DNA from: Tolypeutes matacus
Lineage: Eukaryota; Chordata; Mammalia; Cingulata; Chlamyphoridae
Reading direction: 5' to 3'
Assembly: GCA_026826555.1 (NCBI GenBank)
Contig: JAKSZT010053837.1
Coordinates: 5,804,520-5,868,519, forward strand
DNA: 64,000 nt
Part shown: piece by piece, positions 60,564 to 64,000 of the stretch
How positions within the stretch are numbered: the first letter of the stretch is position 1
How the letters are laid out: each line of letters starts with the position of its first letter
Made by a program: the position numbers and the translations under genes
The notes under the pieces: model-generated
Databases searched by the model: none
The model's input: the letters and a program-made list of their open reading frames with translations, nothing else
What the model was told of the DNA's origin: nothing

Positions 60564-61165
60564 TGTTTCCGTTTCCCTGCTGCCATAACAAATACCATGT
60601 ATTGGTATGACTTAAACCATGGGAATTTATTGGGTCATGGATTTGAGGCCAGGAGAAGTCCAAACCAAAGTGTCATCAAAGAAATGCATTCTCCCAAAAG
60701 ACTGTGGCATTTTGGGACTTGCTGCTTTGTCCTTGGCTTTTCCATCACATGGCAGGCACGTGGCAGCCTCTCCGGGCTTCTTTCTCTTCTGGGTTCTGTG
60801 GACATTCAGCTTCTGGCTGCTCCCTCTGCTTTTTTTCTCTCTTTGTGACCTGTCCTATAAGGACTTCAGTAATAGGGTTAAGACCCATCCTGATGAAGTG
60901 GGTAAGCTCAGTGGTTGAGAGCTTGCTTCACGTATACAAGGTCCCAGAGTCAATCCCTGGTACCACCTAAAAATAATAATAATAAATGAATAAATAAATC
61001 AGTTTAAAAATTTTAAAAAAATAAAGACCCATCCTGATTCAGCTGTGCCACACCTAAACTGAAGTACCTCATCAAAAGTTCCTATTTACAAAAGTTCACA
61101 CTCCCAGGAATGGGTTAAGTTTAATAACATGCTTTCCTGGGGGTACATAGCTCCAAGCCATCACA
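60564..61165 (-). repeat. MaLR-type LTR, antisense (copy D), carrying a SINE
   Basis: Begins TGTTTCCGTTTCCC on the plus strand and ends '...ccaagccatcaca'. Same order as copies A-C. A SINE is inserted at 60895-61023. Confidence 0.78.
60895..61023 (+). mobile_element. DAS-type SINE, sense, inside LTR copy D
   Basis: A tRNA-like head with A-box-like 'taagctcagtggttga' and B-box-like 'gagtcaatccctgg', then an A/T-rich tail. Perfect 15-bp duplication AAGACCCATCCTGAT at 60880-60894 and 61024-61038. Confidence 0.88.
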
Positions 61166-61339
61166 CAGAGCTTGCATCTCATCCTCAGAAAATATACAGA
61201 AGGTTTCCATGGAAGTCACGTCTATGCTTAGATCTAAAGAAGAGTAGATTTCAGCTTGGGGGAGATGTTTAAGGTGAAGAGTGATCCTGACAGAGAGCAG
61301 TAATAAACATCGTGTTCCTCTTTGAGGACCGGAAGAAGC

Positions 61340-61341
<2 letters not shown>

Positions 61342-61372
<31 letters not shown>
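61342..61372. repeat. T homopolymer run
   Basis: 31 consecutive T. It produces an artificial poly-Lys stretch in a long frame on the minus strand (61234-61740). Confidence 0.88.
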
Positions 61373-61375
<3 letters not shown>

Positions 61376-61494
61376 GGTTCAAGGCAGGAGCATGTATGGA
61401 AGGTCTGAGCTAGGGAGCTACAGGGGTGCAGGAAAAAAGGAGAGAGGAGGCTGAAGAGATAAGGAGTCAGATCATGGGTGGCTTTATGAGATAC

Positions 61495-61970
61495 TGTATT
61501 GGCTTCCCTGGTTTCCCAGGACTGCTGTAGCAAAAGACCACAAACTAGGCAGCTTAAATCAGCAGAAATGTACGTGGAGTTGTGGAGGCTACAAGTCCAA
61601 AACCAGGGTGTCAGCAGGGTTGGCTCCTGCTGGAGGTCCTGAGGGAGAACATGCTCCACGTCTCTCCCGGCTCCTCCCTGCCGTTCTTGGTGTTTCTTGG
61701 CTTGGAGATGCAGGTTTCCAGTTGCTGTCTCTGTCAACACGTGGCATTCTCCTGCTGGGCCTTGTCTACATGTGGCATTCTCTTATGCCTCAGGCCAAAC
61801 GTCCCTCTTCTTATAAGGACACCAGTCGTCGGACTAGGACTCATCCTAATCCATATGGCCTCATCTTGGCTTAACTAATTACATCTGCAAAGACCCCATT
61901 TCCAAATAAAGTCACACTCTGAGGTTCTGGGTGGACATGAATTTTAGGAGAAAACATTCAACGCAATACA
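61495..61970 (-). repeat. MLT1-like MaLR LTR, antisense (copy E)
   Basis: Follows the pan-mammalian MLT1 layout in reverse: 'gaccacaaactaggcagctt', 'ttataaggacaccagtcgtc', 'tacatctgcaaagacccca'. Flanks gatac (61490-61494) and gacgc (61971-61975) differ by two transitions. Confidence 0.78.
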
Positions 61971-63378
61971 GACGCATTAGGGAATTTTTACTGTTTCTTG
62001 AAGTTATGTCTCTTGTATATGCTGGATCTGTCCATAAAAACAAAATAAATAGTAAAATAAAATCATGTATAAAGGACTAAATTCTTTCATTCCAAACCAT
62101 TTTTCTACTCAAGATCCGACCTATGAGTACCAGTTAGGAGGTTCTCGCAAGACTCCATAATTCTTAGCTACTTCTTTTATTACTGCTATTACACTATCAC
62201 TCCTGCTAGTACTACTAATGTAATTAATGATCCAGGCAAAAATGGAGGTAGAAAACAAGTACAAGGATTTGATAGAGAATTAGATCTTTAGGACTGATTG
62301 GATGTAGGATATTAGCAAGTGAGAGCATCGAGGATGATGTGTAGGTTTCTAGCATAGGTGTCTCGGTGGATAGTCGTACTGTTTAGTACAAAAGCACAGA
62401 TATGGGGCGAGGGAAAATGACTATACCATTGACTTGCTGAGTTTGAGGTACCTGTGTCATATCCAGTAGGTAATGAGAGAGGCAAAATAACCTTTTTTTT
62501 TTCTGTTGAAAGAGTCCCTTCTTGCTTTGAGTGGAGGTGAAACATGTCTTCCATTTTACAGGAAAAAAACATAACGATTCTTCATGTATCAATGTTACAT
62601 GGAACAGGACATTTTGGTTAAGCCCCTTGGTGACCCATGGCAAAAGTAGCTTATAACATTATGGTTTAATCACTCTTTAATGAATAGCATTCAAATTTCA
62701 TGAGAATTTACAGGAGCATTATGCCATTCCCAGAGAAGGCTGTGGAAAACATAGATAACGCTAAACATAAAGTATAGAATAACAATAAACGGGAAAAATT
62801 TAAGTGTTCAATAAAATAGAAAAATAGACATGTTTTAGTTAGTTTGCAATTAATTACAAAGTGCTAATCAAATTCAAATTTAATTTTTGATTCATTTTCT
62901 TATGTCATTCATTTGTAAACAATTCAGCTGTTATTTTAACACTAAAATGTATTTTCATGAAAAGAAAAAAGGAAGCAGTTGGATCACCTACTATATTAAT
63001 CAATGCAAATGTCAAACTAATTTTTTCTTATACATATCAGATTTGGATTTTGCCTGTACCAATTTTAGGAGGTAATAATCTACCTGTATGGTACTAATCT
63101 TGACAATTTAAATTGTTGATTAATGCCATGGACCCCATTCTCAAAGAAACATTTGCTTAGAAAATCAGATTGACTGTAAGTTAGCAGGCATGTCTTGAAG
63201 GAAGTGATGTTTCCCTTAAGAAAGGCGTCTGACAGTGTGGGAGAAGGGGATGGAGTTGATGGATACAGATCCAGGACTGCCAACATCTGATTTTAAGAGT
63301 TCATAATTTTAGACCGTCTCCTAATTTCAGCATTTGGCAATTTTGTATTTGGAAAAAGGCATTTTGGTTAAGCCTCTC

Positions 63379-63586
63379 TTTTTTTTTTTTTTTTAGGTAC
63401 TGGGGCTGGGAATTGAACCCAGGGCCTCGTATGTGGGAAGGTGGCACTTAAACCACTGTGCTACACTGGCTCCCCTGAGTTGGTTTTTTCATTTGTTTGT
63501 TTGTTGTCTGTTTCTTTTTGTTTTTAGGAGGCACCGGGGACCGAACCCTGGCTCTCCTGTGTGGGAAGCAGGTGGTCAACTGTTTG
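63379..63586 (-). mobile_element. Bipartite DAS-type SINE, antisense
   Basis: Two tRNA-like modules in tandem: one at about 63398-63474 (B-box-like 'gaattgaaccc') and one at about 63527-63586 ('gaccgaaccctgg'). A T run opens the left end. Flanks AGCCTCTC at 63371-63378 and 63587-63594 are identical. Confidence 0.8.
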
Positions 63587-63884
63587 AGCCTCTCATTTTT
63601 GATGAGCCAACTGGAGAACTAAGAGGTGTTATAACTGGTGTAAGCTAACTTAACTCATTAGTAGCTTGTTCAGAAATGGAATTCATGCCCCTTTGCTGTC
63701 AGTCCAATTTTATTCCTATAACATTATAGTTGAATAAACAAATTTCTTAGAGCTCTGAAGGTTGAGGATCTTGAAAATTAGAAGTTGGCATGGACCAAAG
63801 ACCTTATGCTTGATCAATCCATCATATTGTAAAAATGCTTGTAGATCTGGTCCTTCCACTCTATGCGCAGATGTGTACAATAAA

Positions 63885-63995
63885 CTTAACGTCTTAGAAC
63901 CTCAGTTTTCTTATCTAGTGACCAAGGGCTTTGGATTAGATGGTATTTAAGCCCCTTTCTAGTTCTCTGGTTCTAATTTCCCTTGCTAAAGACCC
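63885..63995 (+). repeat. MIR SINE 3' fragment, sense
   Basis: 'gaacctcagttttcttatct' and 'ctagttctctggttcta' are MIR-type phrases. Confidence 0.55.
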
Positions 63996-64000
63996 TGGAA

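Larger units (their letters stand above)
60370..61480 (-). repeat. L2-like antisense fragment split by LTR copy D
   Basis: 'tagtaagtatttattgtgta' and 'ggcaatctagtgaggaagag' on the left and 'tagatctaaagaagagtaga' on the right read as one reverse L2-like sequence around the LTR. Confidence 0.5.
57991..64000. other. 5' flank of SLC15A5
   Basis: No exon is recognised here. The stretch holds a MIR (59890-60035), an L2-like antisense fragment broken by an LTR (about 60370-61480), LTR copies (60564-61165 and 61495-61970), a SINE inside one of them (60895-61023), a bipartite SINE (63379-63586) and a MIR end (63885-63995). I see nothing recognisable in 58000-59880 or 61980-63370. Confidence 0.6.

Noticed and set aside
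61234..61740. 168-codon minus-strand open frame
   Set aside because: It crosses a 31-base T run, giving artificial poly-Lys, and overlaps L2 and LTR sequence. No domain is seen.

Overview
The window looks like nuclear DNA from a placental mammal: AT-rich, dominated by retroelements, with coding sequence only as short exons split by GT-AG introns. The lineage is most likely Xenarthra, and within it an armadillo such as Dasypus. Several copies of a tRNA-Ala-like SINE match the DAS-SINE type described from the nine-banded armadillo. There is also a family of MaLR-like LTRs that I do not know from other mammals. The species call is inference; the mammalian call is firm.

One protein-coding gene is supported. 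Seven coding exons on the minus strand join in frame, with matching splice phases, into 494 full codons plus one base of a proton-coupled oligopeptide transporter (POT/PTR2) protein. I recognise it as SLC15A5. Exon 1, with the ATG, is at 57485-57845. The others run leftwards: exon 2 at 51670-51892, exon 3 at 42414-42583, exon 4 at 33334-33554, exon 5 at 28791-28977, exon 6 at 14574-14762 and exon 7 at 7966-8097. The terminal exon (about 85 residues by comparison with the human length of 579 as I remember it) was not found and should lie left of base 1. There is no stop or frameshift in any exon.

The remainder is intron and upstream flank. Left of exon 7 are a CR1/L3 LINE fossil and a complete but defective MaLR-like provirus (2887-5583) with two LTRs and a perfect 5-bp target duplication, abutting an older LTR. 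Intron 5 carries a stack of L1 events: an ancient L1 5'-region host cut by a 5'-inverted L1, which is itself cut by a solo LTR, plus a second short L1 insertion. Each of the three insertions has a visible target duplication. Two small hAT-type elements, in introns 4-5 and 1-2 territory, have perfect 8-bp duplications. DAS-type SINEs, many with target duplications, lie in introns 1, 2, 4 and 5 and upstream of the gene. Ancient L2, MIR and hAT fragments fill much of the rest.

I saw no second gene, no CRISPR array and no bacterial-type system. The most interesting material is the intact orphan transporter with altered family motifs, and the layered transposon insertions whose order can be read from the sequence.
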